DNA from: Xenorhabdus griffiniae
GTDB taxonomy: Bacteria; Pseudomonadota; Gammaproteobacteria; Enterobacterales; Enterobacteriaceae
Direction: 5' to 3'
DNA length: 34,110 bases
Assembly: GCF_001028135.1 (NCBI RefSeq)
Contig: NZ_LDNM01000091.1
Coordinates: 1 to 34,110 of the forward strand
Shown piece by piece: positions 8,828-16,662 of this stretch (positions are counted from its first letter, which is position 1; the number at the start of each line of letters is the position of its first letter). The notes under the pieces are model-generated. The model saw only the letters and a program-made list of their open reading frames with translations, did not search any database and was not told where the DNA came from. Both the position numbers and the translations under genes were made by a program.

Positions 8828-9207
8828 TGGATGTCAGAGGTATCGCCAACAGCTTAATCACCACCGTCAACCCGAATATCAGCGCCGTTCTGCTGGCTAA
8901 TGATGGCTATACGGTCACTGACTCCGGTAAACAAATCCCCAAATACACCGAGCATGAGATCTCAGTGCAGCTCCAAAGCCTCAGCACACAGGATTTAGAG
9001 CACTTAGGGGTGATTAACCAGCAAGGCCAGCATATCTACGCTTATGCCAGAGGGCAGATATCTGCAATCCGGCGAACAAAGCAGAAAGGCTCTGACCGGA
9101 TGCGTTTTGCAGCTTATGGCGAGGAGGATGAAGTGTCCGAGTGGAATGTAACTAAGGTCATCGAGTCCTACCCGACGTGGGTTAAGGTACTGCTATGGCG
9201 ACAATAA
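8827..9207 (+). CDS. Head-tail joining region protein
   Basis: This 126-aa protein lies between the gp10-like neck protein and the tail terminator, where myophages of this group carry a stopper or connector. It reads MDVRGIANSLITTVNPNISAVLL, EHEISVQLQSLSTQDLEHLGVINQQG, and RFAAYGEEDEVSEWNVTKVIESYPTWVKVLLWRQ, consistent with the small beta-barrel of head-closure proteins (the last portion resembles phage stopper C-termini). It overlaps the next gene by 13 bp. The family assignment is tentative and rests partly on synteny. Confidence 0.7.
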   Translation: MDVRGIANSLITTVNPNISAVLLANDGYTVTDSGKQIPKYTEHEISVQLQSLSTQDLEHLGVINQQGQHIYAYARGQISAIRRTKQKGSDRMRFAAYGEEDEVSEWNVTKVIESYPTWVKVLLWRQ

Positions 9208-9680
9208 CAGTAACTCACGGAGATCTGTTCCTTGAGGTCAAAAAATACCTGATTGAATTATTCCAGTGTGACGTTACTCAGGGGTATCAAAATGATGTCC
9301 CTGCTCCTGACAACGGCGTTGTGATGCACGTTTTGTTTGAGCGAGACATTGACTACGTCGCCAATTATTACCATCACGAATCGTCAGAGATTACGGCGCA
9401 GCGCTCTGTAGAACTAACGATGCAGCTAGATTTTTACGGGGATGATGCTGATTCACGGGCGCGGGTGGTGGCGAATCTGTGGCAGTCCAGTTACACCACG
9501 GCTCGGCTGAAAAAATGCCAGCCACTCTACAGCGAGCAACCCCGCAAAATGGTTCTGATGAACGAGGCTAACCAGTACGAAAACCGCGTAATGCTCGAAA
9601 TCAAACTGCAATACAACCCTGAAATTTCCTACTCAGTCGAGAGTACCGACTCATTCTCTATTGATCTCAATTCTATTTAA
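9195..9680 (+). CDS. Tail terminator / neck protein (gp12, LIC_12616-like)
   Basis: A 161-aa protein with the layout of phage neck terminator proteins: an N-terminal helix (HGDLFLEVKKYLIELF), a central VMHVLFERDIDYVANYY, the strand TAQRSVELTMQLDFYGDDA, a helix RARVVANLWQSSYTTARL and the end QYENRVMLEIKLQYNPEISY. This family caps the tail tube so that the head can dock. The start overlaps the previous gene, and the sheath gene follows after 12 bp. Confidence in the family is moderate to good. Confidence 0.75.
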   Translation: MATITVTHGDLFLEVKKYLIELFQCDVTQGYQNDVPAPDNGVVMHVLFERDIDYVANYYHHESSEITAQRSVELTMQLDFYGDDADSRARVVANLWQSSYTTARLKKCQPLYSEQPRKMVLMNEANQYENRVMLEIKLQYNPEISYSVESTDSFSIDLNSI

Positions 9681-9692
9681 TAAGGTGAATAA

Positions 9693-11147
9693 ATGAACAC
9701 TATTCCGGCGAGTGACATTGTCAGCGTCTTGCCCGGCGTCGTTGGCACGGGCGGAAATCCCCTGGCACTGAACGCTATTTTTATTACCAAAAGCACACCT
9801 AGCGCCATGTTGGGTACGAAAACATTCGGCAGCGCTGAACAGATTGCAGAAATCTTCGGCACAAAATCCCCTGAATACGAAGCGGCACAGGTTTATTTTT
9901 CTGGATTCGTTGGCTCAACTACCCGACCCGAAACACTGTATATCGCGTCAATGGTGACGACCAATCAGGCGGCAAAGCTGGTAGGTAGCAAAGTACCAAT
10001 CAGGGATTTTAACCATATCCCGCAGGGGTTAGAGCTGGATATTGACGGCAAACGCCAGGTTGTCACCATCACGCCCGCCGATATCAAATCCTATTCCGCG
10101 CTGGCAGAGGCTGTCTCTGTGTCACTGGCGAAAGCTGGTACATGTCAATATGACGCAAACAGCCGCACATTTGCCATTGAAGGGGCAAAGAAAGGTGCTG
10201 GCGGGACGATCAGTTTCGGCTCTGGTGATTTGGCCGAATACATGGGGCTGACAGAAAATGCAGGTGCACAGAAAAACGAGGGTATCAATGCGGACACCAT
10301 TGATGAACTGATGCCACGCATTACCAAATCAGTGACTAATTTCGTTTCCATTATGGCGATTGGTGATTTCAGCTCTGACGAGAAAATAGCGATTTCCAAA
10401 TGGGTGACATTGCAAAATGACCGTTATGTGCATGTGCTGTATTCCTATGGTGAGCTGGTGGCACTGGAGACAATTTCCAGCGCCATTCTCGAATCTGATA
10501 TTGGTGGCACGTGCCTGATGTACGGCGACCATACCCACGGTGCATTTGCCTGTACCTATGCCGCATCACTCAATTTCAATGAGTTGAACGGTCGTGCAAC
10601 ATTTGCATTCCGTCGTCAGGAAGGGCTGAAACCCACCGTAACCGAAAAGTTTTTAGCTGATGAGCTACTACGGCTGAGATTTAACTTTTACGGTGCTTAC
10701 GGTACAGCAAACGACCGGTTCATATTCGTTAATCAAGGCTCGATTTCCGGTAAATTCAAGTGGTTAGACAGCTACGTTAATCAGGTATTCCTGAACAGCC
10801 AGTTGCAACTGGCATTAATGACCATGCTCACCAGTTTCAAATCCATTCCCTATAACGAAACCGGTAAAGCGATCCATCGTGCGGCTCTCAAAGACCCGAT
10901 TGACCAGATGTTAAATTTCGGCGGTATTCAGCGCGGCGTTGTTTTGTCCGAACAACAGAAAAAACAGATTAACGTTGAGGCGGGTTTTGATGCGGCGGCT
11001 CAAATTCAGACTGAGGGATGGTGTGTCATGATCAATGATACTCCCGCACAGACTCGCGGATTGCGTAAATCCATGCCATTAAAATTCTGGTATGCCGATG
11101 GGGGCAGCGTCCAGAAAGTTGAACTCCCATCAATTAACGTCCAGTAA
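9693..11147 (+). CDS. Tail sheath protein (DUF3383)
   Basis: The contractile sheath subunit, 484 aa, establishing myovirus morphology. Family features include PASDIVSVLPGVVGTGGNPLALN at the N-terminus, FGSAEQIAEIFG, a central AYGTANDRFIFVNQGSISGKFKWLD and the C-terminal ALKDPIDQMLNFGGIQRGV and KSMPLKFWYADGGSVQKVELPSINVQ. Sheath subunits slide during contraction, driving the tube through the cell envelope. It has a good ribosome site (AAGGTG) and is followed after 12 bp by the tube gene, the classic sheath-tube order. Confidence 0.9.
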   Translation: MNTIPASDIVSVLPGVVGTGGNPLALNAIFITKSTPSAMLGTKTFGSAEQIAEIFGTKSPEYEAAQVYFSGFVGSTTRPETLYIASMVTTNQAAKLVGSKVPIRDFNHIPQGLELDIDGKRQVVTITPADIKSYSALAEAVSVSLAKAGTCQYDANSRTFAIEGAKKGAGGTISFGSGDLAEYMGLTENAGAQKNEGINADTIDELMPRITKSVTNFVSIMAIGDFSSDEKIAISKWVTLQNDRYVHVLYSYGELVALETISSAILESDIGGTCLMYGDHTHGAFACTYAASLNFNELNGRATFAFRRQEGLKPTVTEKFLADELLRLRFNFYGAYGTANDRFIFVNQGSISGKFKWLDSYVNQVFLNSQLQLALMTMLTSFKSIPYNETGKAIHRAALKDPIDQMLNFGGIQRGVVLSEQQKKQINVEAGFDAAAQIQTEGWCVMINDTPAQTRGLRKSMPLKFWYADGGSVQKVELPSINVQ

Positions 11148-11159
11148 GGAGTAACCATT

Positions 11160-11609
11160 ATGACAATGGGACATAACCCACGCACGATCACCTCAGCGAA
11201 TGCCGTGTTAATGCTGAGATGCAAAGGGATATATGACGATTATGTAGAAATTCAAGGCTTTCAGGCTGATAACGCATGGGAGTTTGGTGAGGTTACACTT
11301 GGGGAAACCCGTATTGGGGTGGATGGGAAACAGTCCGTTGGCTACATCCCGCATGAAACACCATTAACACTGTATTTGGAGGCGAATAGTCCCTCTATTC
11401 AGATACTGGAAAATATTAGAAAGGACTTTAATTCCAAGAAAGAAGCTAGATTTGTCGACATTGTTGTTGAAATTCCTTCTATTGGTAAACGCTATTCCGG
11501 CACAGGCGGGCTAATCAGTATGACAGGCGGGGCGAGCGGTAAAAAATTACTGGACGGAACCAGCTACAAATTCAAAATGATCACTAACGGTGCTGAGGAA
11601 ATCGCATAA
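11160..11609 (+). CDS. Tail tube protein (DUF3277)
   Basis: The 149-aa inner tube subunit. The pattern MTMGHNPRTITSANAVLMLRCKGIYDDYVEIQGFQADNAW, EVTLGETRIGVDGKQSVGYIPHE, LTLYLEANSPS, IQILENIRKDFNSKKEARF is typical of DUF3277, partner of DUF3383 sheaths. It should polymerise as hexamer rings around the tape measure. GGAG at 11148-11151 lies ahead of ATG 11160. Its stop overlaps the next ATG (TAATG). Confidence 0.87.
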   Translation: MTMGHNPRTITSANAVLMLRCKGIYDDYVEIQGFQADNAWEFGEVTLGETRIGVDGKQSVGYIPHETPLTLYLEANSPSIQILENIRKDFNSKKEARFVDIVVEIPSIGKRYSGTGGLISMTGGASGKKLLDGTSYKFKMITNGAEEIA

Positions 11610-12022
11610 TGTCTAATCTGAAATCCAAAACAATCACCATCGAATCAGGCCGTGATGCGGGCAAGATGTTTGTTATCACCGAGATGTCGGTAATCAAAGC
11701 GGACAATTGGGCCATGCGCGCCCTATTCACGATTGCCAATGGTGGCATTGATATTGGTGATCTCCGTCCATCAATGGGCATGATGGGAATGGCGCAGGTA
11801 GCAATTAAGGCGCTATCCAGCATTCGGGCGGAAGACGGCATTCCGCTGCTGAATGAGCTACTCGACTGTGTACAAATCGTTCCGTCTGGTGGAAATGCCC
11901 GCGCTATCGAATTCAACTCTGATATCCACGACGTTAAGACAATGTTCCTATTGCGAAAGGAGGCGCTGGCTATCCACATTGATTTTTTAACTCAAGGCGC
12001 TGGCTCAGACTCGAAAAGCTGA
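11609..12022 (+). CDS. Tail assembly chaperone, upstream product
   Basis: This 137-aa protein is the G-type tail assembly chaperone, made in excess and thought to coat the tape measure during tail polymerisation. It starts MSNLKSKTITIESGRDAGKMFVITEMSV, contains the hydrophobic helical stretch MGMMGMAQVAIKALSSIRAEDG and ends HIDFLTQGAGSDSKS. It lies between the tube and the tape measure, the invariant place of this gene. The zero-frame stop (12020-12022) is bypassed by a -1 frameshift at 11983-11989, giving a longer G-T type fusion. The last 10 residues exist only in the unshifted form. Confidence 0.85.
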   Translation: MSNLKSKTITIESGRDAGKMFVITEMSVIKADNWAMRALFTIANGGIDIGDLRPSMGMMGMAQVAIKALSSIRAEDGIPLLNELLDCVQIVPSGGNARAIEFNSDIHDVKTMFLLRKEALAIHIDFLTQGAGSDSKS

Positions 12023-12023
12023 G
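11956..12023 (+). promoter_or_regulatory. Programmed -1 ribosomal frameshift signal
   Basis: The zero-frame codons GAT TTT TTA ACT contain the canonical heptamer T TTT TTA (11983-11989); slipping one base back gives TTT TTT AAC and enters the downstream frame. A perfect Shine-Dalgarno-like AAAGGAGG (11956-11963) lies 19 bases upstream, a little farther than the optimum known for dnaX. A small stem CTCAG (12004-12008) / CTGAG (12019-12023) follows 14 bases after the heptamer. The heptamer is certain; the two stimulators are inferred. Confidence 0.85.
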
Positions 12024-12228
12024 GGCTGGCCTGCCGCTGAAAGAGGGCATTCTGGCGGAGCCTAACAATGTTTCCAGTATTGTGTATCAGGTCGTGACGT
12101 CAGGGTACGCCTCCTATCACGAACTCTCTACGATATACGGGCTGGAAGCTGCGCTGAATATGCTAGAAATCCATCAAGTCAGCGAATACAACAAGCGGTT
12201 AATAGAGGAACTGAGTAAGTCAGATTAA
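11983..12228 (+). CDS. Tail assembly chaperone, frameshifted extension
   Basis: This reading frame has no start of its own and opens after an in-frame TGA at 11980. It runs to TAA 12226-12228. After the slip it reads NSRRWLRLEKLRAGLPLKEG, then ILAEPNNVSSIVYQVVTSGY, ASYHELSTIYGLEAALNMLE and IHQVSEYNKRLIEELSKSD: 79 residues joined to the first 127 of the upstream protein, about 206 aa in all. The helical, acidic C-terminus (AALNMLEIHQ...IEELSK) is like other T-domains that bind the tape measure. The gene is easily missed because it lacks a start codon. The coding call rests on frame openness, position and the canonical slip site. Confidence 0.85.
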   Translation, partial: FFNSRRWLRLEKLRAGLPLKEGILAEPNNVSSIVYQVVTSGYASYHELSTIYGLEAALNMLEIHQVSEYNKRLIEELSKSD

Positions 12229-12250
12229 TTTACTCAGCCCTCTAAGTGGC

Positions 12251-12330
12251 TATAATTAAATCAAACTCATCATTTCATGAGGTGATGAATGTTAAAGCCA
12301 ATAGCTATTGCTTTATTGTTGTTTCCATGA
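12251..12330 (+). pseudogene. Promoter and truncated signal-peptide gene (moron stub)
   Basis: TATAAT (12251-12256) with TTTACT 16 bases upstream precedes TGAGGTGATGA and an ATG at 12289. The ORF reads MLKPIAIALLLFP and stops at 12328-12330. The promoter, ribosome site and first 13 codons closely match the start of the secreted-protein gene at 20366 (MFRKIAVALLLFP...) and, less closely, the lipoprotein gene at 16180. This is therefore a decapitated relic of a moron: the mature domain has been lost. The promoter may still serve the small gene at 12380. Confidence 0.65.
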
Positions 12331-12379
12331 GCGGTACTTGGCAAATGTAACCGAATGAATTAACAATTGGAGAAAGACA

Positions 12380-12571
12380 ATGAAATTTGAAGAATTATCG
12401 TATGACTCACAAGAAGCGGCAATAAAAGTTCTGGCAGATCTACTGAGAATCAAGTATCAGCAGACGTTCGATTTGCCTGATAACGCAGTCAGATACCTAG
12501 GCCACAGTGTAAGAAAAGCATTTGCGGCCTTAGAAAGTGAAGAGCCTACATATGGTTCAGACGAAGATTAA
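12380..12571 (+). CDS. Small acidic hypothetical protein
   Basis: A 63-aa helical protein: MKFEELSYDSQEAAIKVLADLL, then RIKYQQTFDLPDNAVRYLGHSVRKAF and an acidic tail ESEEPTYGSDED. GGAGAAAG precedes ATG 12380. It lacks a signal peptide or membrane segment. It lies in the small cargo patch between chaperone and tape measure and overlaps the stop of the convergent gene at 12568 by four bases. I do not recognise the family. Confidence 0.6.
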   Translation: MKFEELSYDSQEAAIKVLADLLRIKYQQTFDLPDNAVRYLGHSVRKAFAALESEEPTYGSDED

Positions 12572-12852
12572 GCTTTATTGAGTCCATTCCAAGCTCGCCC
12601 CTCAGATTCAGTAACTAAAACAGCAGGTCTTGAATTAACGGTTTTAGCTATGTTATAGGCTAAATCTCTTACTTCATTACGAGATTTTGAATCTGAGATA
12701 AAATTATATTCGGCGGGTGGGAGTTCATATTTACTGCCGTCATCCGAAGTAATAAATTTCGAAAATCCTTTAGCTTTCATTTTGTCATAGAGTTTCTCGT
12801 AATCTGTGCTATCTGCTTTTCTTAATTCAACCCGAACAGTAAATCTTGCCAT
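12568..12852 (-). CDS. GhoS/DUF2622-like small protein
   Basis: A 94-aa protein opposite to the tail operon. Its plan, MARFTVRVELRKADSTDYEKLYDKMKAKGFSKFI, then DDGSKYELPPAEYNFIS, NEVRDLAYNIAKTV and PAVLVTESEGRAWNGLNKA, looks like a ferredoxin-like fold resembling the DUF2622/GhoS group (GhoS being a type V antitoxin that degrades toxin mRNA). No GhoT-like toxin ORF is adjacent, so any antitoxin role is speculative. AAGGAG lies six bases before the ATG. Orientation and location in a cargo patch mark it as a moron, expressed independently of tail genes. Confidence 0.65.
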   Translation of the reverse strand: MARFTVRVELRKADSTDYEKLYDKMKAKGFSKFITSDDGSKYELPPAEYNFISDSKSRNEVRDLAYNIAKTVNSRPAVLVTESEGRAWNGLNKA

Positions 12853-12959
12853 TTCTTACTCCTTATTTTGTTTGAGAAATAAGCAACTTATCAGCTTCCT
12901 TTAATTACGGGAAGTTAGAACCACCTCGCCTGATGTGGCTAAAAGCAGGCTAATTCACT

Positions 12960-12981
12960 CCGCCTTGCGCGGTTTTCTTTT
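12960..12981 (+). terminator. Terminator in cargo patch
   Basis: Stem CCGC / GCGG with a CTTGC loop followed by TTTTCTTTT. It would stop rightward transcripts from the stub promoter at 12251 before the next gene. The short stem makes it only moderately convincing. Confidence 0.5.
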
Positions 12982-13055
12982 CGTGGACTTAATCAAATAA
13001 AACTAATCACATAGGTGATAACATGAACGCTTTTAACCCCAGTAAAGGAAGAAAT

Positions 13056-13532
13056 ATGACCATTACTTACAAAGAGCTGCGCGAGAGAAAAATCAAGCTG
13101 GACGAAAAGCGCATTGAAAATATGAATCGCGTCCGGGAAGAGGCTTTGGCATTAATTGATAAATATACAGAATCATTACAACTGGAAAATGAATCATGGG
13201 ACGACTATCAAGGTAACCAAAACTCATATGTAACTACTGGAATTCTGTACGATGACGGGACTTTCAGAAAGTGCGATATAAACTCAGTAACTATTGATGA
13301 TTACAGCACGATCAGTTTCTTTATATCCACCGTCATTGATGATTCACCTAGAGGGGGCAGTTTTATTCCGGTAGGTGTTACACTTTGGATTGGCGATGAT
13401 GACCGCACTCATGTTCGTATTGGCGAAGACTCTGATGGCATTAAAGTGATTAACAATAACTGGGATAGAGTCTGTTTCAGGCTGAAAGACAAAGTATTTA
13501 TTGGTATATCCAAGACAGAGTTAACCTATTAA
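13056..13532 (+). CDS. Hypothetical cargo protein
   Basis: A 158-aa soluble protein of unknown family. The first 40 residues form a charged coiled helix (MTITYKELRERKIKLDEKRIENMNRVREEALALIDKY). The rest is beta-rich and acidic, e.g. TTGILYDDGTFRKCDINSVTIDDY, GVTLWIGDDDRTHVRIGEDSDGIKV and RVCFRLKDKVFIGISKTEL. Two starts are possible: ATG 13023 (after AGGTGA) and ATG 13056 (after AAAGGAAG); I prefer the second. A terminator follows at 13555, so it is probably an independent unit in front of the tape measure. Confidence 0.65.
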   Translation: MTITYKELRERKIKLDEKRIENMNRVREEALALIDKYTESLQLENESWDDYQGNQNSYVTTGILYDDGTFRKCDINSVTIDDYSTISFFISTVIDDSPRGGSFIPVGVTLWIGDDDRTHVRIGEDSDGIKVINNNWDRVCFRLKDKVFIGISKTELTY

Positions 13533-13554
13533 AGAATTAGGTTGATTACAACAG

Positions 13555-13577
13555 GGTCGCAAATGCGGCCTTTTTTT
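13555..13577 (+). terminator. Terminator before tape measure
   Basis: GGTCGC / GCGGCC stem (one T-G pair), AAAT loop, seven T residues. It closes the cargo patch just before the tape measure ribosome site. Confidence 0.75.
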
Positions 13578-13600
13578 ATATCTCAATAAAAGGAGGCTGC

Positions 13601-16108
13601 GTGGCTACTCTCGTTGATACCCTACTCGTTGCACTCAAGCTGGATATGTCCGGCTTTGCAAATGATGCGAACAAAGCGATTAAAGCGCTTGATGATCTGG
13701 ATAAGAAAGCTGACGGTGCATCTACGGCTGTGGCAGAGTTATCAGATAGTACCGGTCAAGCTGCGGATAGTTCCAGAGATTTGAGTCAGTCTAATGAATC
13801 TCTGACCAAATCGACTGAAACTGTCGGTAAATCCACTAAAAGCACCTCTAATGTGGTGCTGAATTTCTCCGACTCACTCAGTGAATCGTCTGATAAAGCT
13901 CAGGATATGAGCAAGTCCATTAAAGGTGCAGTCAAAGCATTGACCGGGCTGTTTGCCACTATCTTTGTTTCAACTGGTCTGACCAAACTCATTAATGATA
14001 TATCCGGTGCAAATGACCAAGTTCACTTCTTGAGTAAGAATCTTGGCATGAACGCGGACACCATCAAAAAATGGCAGAACGCCGCTGAGATGTCAGGTGG
14101 CAGAGCTGACGGCATGGCGGCCACAATGTCCAGCCTCAATAAATCGTTGTGGGATTTGGTGACTGTGGGTGATGCGTCCATATTGCCATTTTTCAATGCG
14201 CTAGGTATTGGGGTGGTAGACTCCTACGGGAAAATCAGGAATCTGGACGATATTCTGTTAGATATGGCGGACTCTTTTTCCAAGATGGAGCGCCCACAGG
14301 CGTATAACATCGCTAAAAACATGGGGCTGGACGACGGAACCATCAACATGTTGCTGGAGGGCAAAGAGGCTGTTCAGAAAAAGCTGGACGCTCAGAAAAA
14401 CCTCGTCATCTCTACCAAAGAGGAACTGGAATTAAACCGCCAACTCAGGGAGCAAAATTCGGTACTCGGTCAGCAATGGGAGGGGTTAAAAACACTAATA
14501 GCTAACTATTTAACGCCTTATCTTCTCAAGTTTTCAGAGAGAATTTCCGGTTTTCTTTCTTATCTGAATAAGAATCGTGAAACTGCCATCTCGGTATTTA
14601 AAGGCATTGCGACAATTATCGGAGTAGCTCTCATCCCTATGGCTATTGCCGCAGGTTCTGCCTTTCTTGCTATGTTTGCGCCTTTATTCACTGGCGTTGG
14701 GCTTATTGCTCTTTTGAGTCTTGGCTTATTGGGGCTTTATGACGATTACCAAACATGGAAAAAAGGCGGGGATTCATTATTTGACTGGTCAGAATGGAGT
14801 GATTCAATTGAGTATGTTTTGAAAAAATTAGATGAATTCAAAAAGTGGTTTAAAAACACCACCATAGGCCAATGGTTCAAAGATACGAATGGCGAAATCA
14901 GTAACTTGAAATTGGCGTTTGGTGCATTTGCCACATACTTAGCCACCAAGTGGGTTAGTAAGATTTTAGGGGCATTCGGTAAGGTATCCAGAGGGGCTAA
15001 GAATATAAAAGTTCCTGGTGGAAAATTAGGAATGGCAGGAAAAGCTGGCGCTGTTGGTTTAGCCGCTGGTGTTGCATATGAAAGTGAAGAGTATATAGAT
15101 TCGGCACTCAATTCTACATTTGGTGAATATGACTGGTTCCAGCGTGTAAGAACAGCTCCGACTTGGTCTGATTTTGGTGCAGCGTTGATAGGTCAAGGTG
15201 ATGCTAGATGGATTAATGGTCAGTGGGTAGATAATCGTGGTAAAGGGCTAGGAAGTCAGGTTACTGAAACCACCTTAGATATCCCTACTGGTGATCCTGA
15301 ACTTGATAAGCTCAAAGCTAAGGTTCAGCGTGGTGAAATGACGTTAGATGAGCTTAATAATATCATACTGGGAAATAAACCACAGAAGCCTTTACCTCCG
15401 CCACAAAAAGGTAATACCAGAGGGGAGCGTAACAATAACCCGCTGAACATGGAATATGCCAAACAAAAAGGCGCAGCAAAAGAAGACCACCCTGAGAAAC
15501 GATTTGCTAAATTTAACACTCCGTATGATGGGCTGGAGCGTACCGCGTGGCAATTGAGGCGATACTTCAATGGGCTGACCGATAACGTTAAACGCCAATC
15601 CGTCGACTTGATTATACGAAAATGGACGCCCCCAGGTGGTAAGGACAAAAATCGCACAGAGGAATATATCGATAGAGCTGCGCAGAGGCTAGGTGTAGGC
15701 AGGCATGATCGCCTAGATTTAAATAACGACGATGTTATGTTCGCGTTGATGAATGCTATGAGTCAGGAAGAAATAGGAAAACCGTTACCTTACTCCAAAC
15801 CACTTATCATGGCGGCAATTAAAGGACAAGGAGATCCGATGGTCAATTTAGCAAAAAATATTAGCGCATTCTCTGAGGCAATATCAAAGCCACTTGTTCC
15901 CAATATGGATATGAACGCACCTCATGATTTTCTCTCACAGACACAGAGAATACAGAATATGCCTGTGGCCGGTGCAACTAATATCAAAGTAGATATGAAT
16001 GGCGATGTTAATGTTTACTCAAATTCAGACACAATCAAGGGGACTGTAGCAGACGGAGGGGAGGCTATCAGAACGAACCTATCTCAGATAATACCATCGA
16101 TGGGATAG
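13601..16108 (+). CDS. Tape measure protein with muramidase-like C-terminal domain
   Basis: This 835-aa protein sets tail length and is ejected into the host envelope. It starts with GTG at 13601 after a strong AGGAGG (13591-13596). Residues 1-130 are Ser/Ala/Lys-rich coiled coil (DANKAIKALDDLDKKADGAS). Residues about 329-385 hold strongly hydrophobic segments (GIATIIGVALIPMAIAAGSA, GVGLIALLSLGLLGLY). Residues about 604-735 resemble the muramidase/P5-type domain: RGERNNNPLNM, RFAKFNTPYDGLERTAWQL, DLIIRKWTPPG, RTEEYIDRAAQRLGVG. That domain would locally open peptidoglycan during injection. The 3' codons (LSQIIPSMG) are duplicated at 20233-20262. Downstream, an accessory island replaces the usual direct junction to baseplate genes. 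Confidence 0.88.
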   Translation: MATLVDTLLVALKLDMSGFANDANKAIKALDDLDKKADGASTAVAELSDSTGQAADSSRDLSQSNESLTKSTETVGKSTKSTSNVVLNFSDSLSESSDKAQDMSKSIKGAVKALTGLFATIFVSTGLTKLINDISGANDQVHFLSKNLGMNADTIKKWQNAAEMSGGRADGMAATMSSLNKSLWDLVTVGDASILPFFNALGIGVVDSYGKIRNLDDILLDMADSFSKMERPQAYNIAKNMGLDDGTINMLLEGKEAVQKKLDAQKNLVISTKEELELNRQLREQNSVLGQQWEGLKTLIANYLTPYLLKFSERISGFLSYLNKNRETAISVFKGIATIIGVALIPMAIAAGSAFLAMFAPLFTGVGLIALLSLGLLGLYDDYQTWKKGGDSLFDWSEWSDSIEYVLKKLDEFKKWFKNTTIGQWFKDTNGEISNLKLAFGAFATYLATKWVSKILGAFGKVSRGAKNIKVPGGKLGMAGKAGAVGLAAGVAYESEEYIDSALNSTFGEYDWFQRVRTAPTWSDFGAALIGQGDARWINGQWVDNRGKGLGSQVTETTLDIPTGDPELDKLKAKVQRGEMTLDELNNIILGNKPQKPLPPPQKGNTRGERNNNPLNMEYAKQKGAAKEDHPEKRFAKFNTPYDGLERTAWQLRRYFNGLTDNVKRQSVDLIIRKWTPPGGKDKNRTEEYIDRAAQRLGVGRHDRLDLNNDDVMFALMNAMSQEEIGKPLPYSKPLIMAAIKGQGDPMVNLAKNISAFSEAISKPLVPNMDMNAPHDFLSQTQRIQNMPVAGATNIKVDMNGDVNVYSNSDTIKGTVADGGEAIRTNLSQIIPSMG
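16078..16107 (+). repeat. Tape measure 3' end, original copy of a direct repeat
   Basis: These 30 bases, the last codons of the tape measure gene, match 20233-20262 at 27 of 30 positions, with an almost perfect core of CAGATAATACCATC and ATGGGATA. The repeat brackets 4.1 kb of accessory genes. Confidence 0.85.
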
Positions 16109-16141
16109 ATTGATTTTTCTGTATTTTGTTTGAGCGGTGGT

Positions 16142-16179
16142 TATACTTGAAGCAAATTAATCATTGTGTGGGCTGATGA
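16142..16179 (+). promoter_or_regulatory. Moron promoter and leader
   Basis: TATACT (16142-16147), preceded by GGTGGT, and a leader ending GGGCTGATGAATG resemble the stretches at 12248-12291 and 20325-20368. It is likely an independent promoter for the lipoprotein. No good -35 is seen. Confidence 0.5.
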
Positions 16180-16644
16180 ATGTTAAGAAAGTCTATTGCT
16201 GTCTTGTTTTTGGTATCTTTTGTATCTGGCTGCTCCAGTCTTCCTGAACCTCAAGACAAAGTTGCTTTTAATAATTTTAGAGAGGTTTTACGAAATTATA
16301 ACGCCAAGGATGACACGGCAACCTATGTAAAACCTAAATATAATACTAATCCTGAAGTAAAAATGACTATGGATGGCATATCCTATGCCATGTATATGCC
16401 AAATGAAGATGTTTTAAGCAAGGAATGCAATGAACCTGCGCCATGCGAAGAATTTGTATCAGCAGTTAGAGCTATGTTCAAACTCCATGCAAAGGAAGTA
16501 ACCGCAAGTGAACGAAAGAGAATGCTCCAAATACTGCTTGATTATGGAGTCAAGGTGGGCATACCAAACGAAAGAGCGGAGAGAATAAGGCAATTTATCG
16601 AACAGCATAAATCAGAGCTTAAAAGAAAATTTGGGATTGATTAA
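16180..16644 (+). CDS. Moron lipoprotein
   Basis: A 154-aa lipoprotein of unknown function. The N-terminus MLRKSIAVLFLVSFVSGCSSL is a signal peptide with lipobox VSGC, so Cys18 should be lipidated. Ser19 and Ser20 would favour transport to the outer membrane. The mature part has two cysteines (KECNEPAPCEEF) and a helical C-terminus (ERKRMLQILLDYGVKVGIPNERAERIRQFIEQHKSELKRKFG). It is the first gene after the tape measure with its own promoter, so it is probably expressed by the lysogen and could alter the surface, for instance in superinfection exclusion. That role is inference. Confidence 0.72.
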   Translation: MLRKSIAVLFLVSFVSGCSSLPEPQDKVAFNNFREVLRNYNAKDDTATYVKPKYNTNPEVKMTMDGISYAMYMPNEDVLSKECNEPAPCEEFVSAVRAMFKLHAKEVTASERKRMLQILLDYGVKVGIPNERAERIRQFIEQHKSELKRKFGID

Positions 16645-16662
16645 TTTAAAACTTGGAACAAC

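Noticed and set aside
11584..11979. 131-codon minus-strand frame
   Set aside because: Exact shadow of the chaperone gene; composition (Ser/Ile/Arg-rich) is not protein-like.
14746..15111. 121-codon minus-strand frame within tape measure
   Set aside because: Shadow of the tape measure gene, Pro/Ala/Ser-rich without coding signals.
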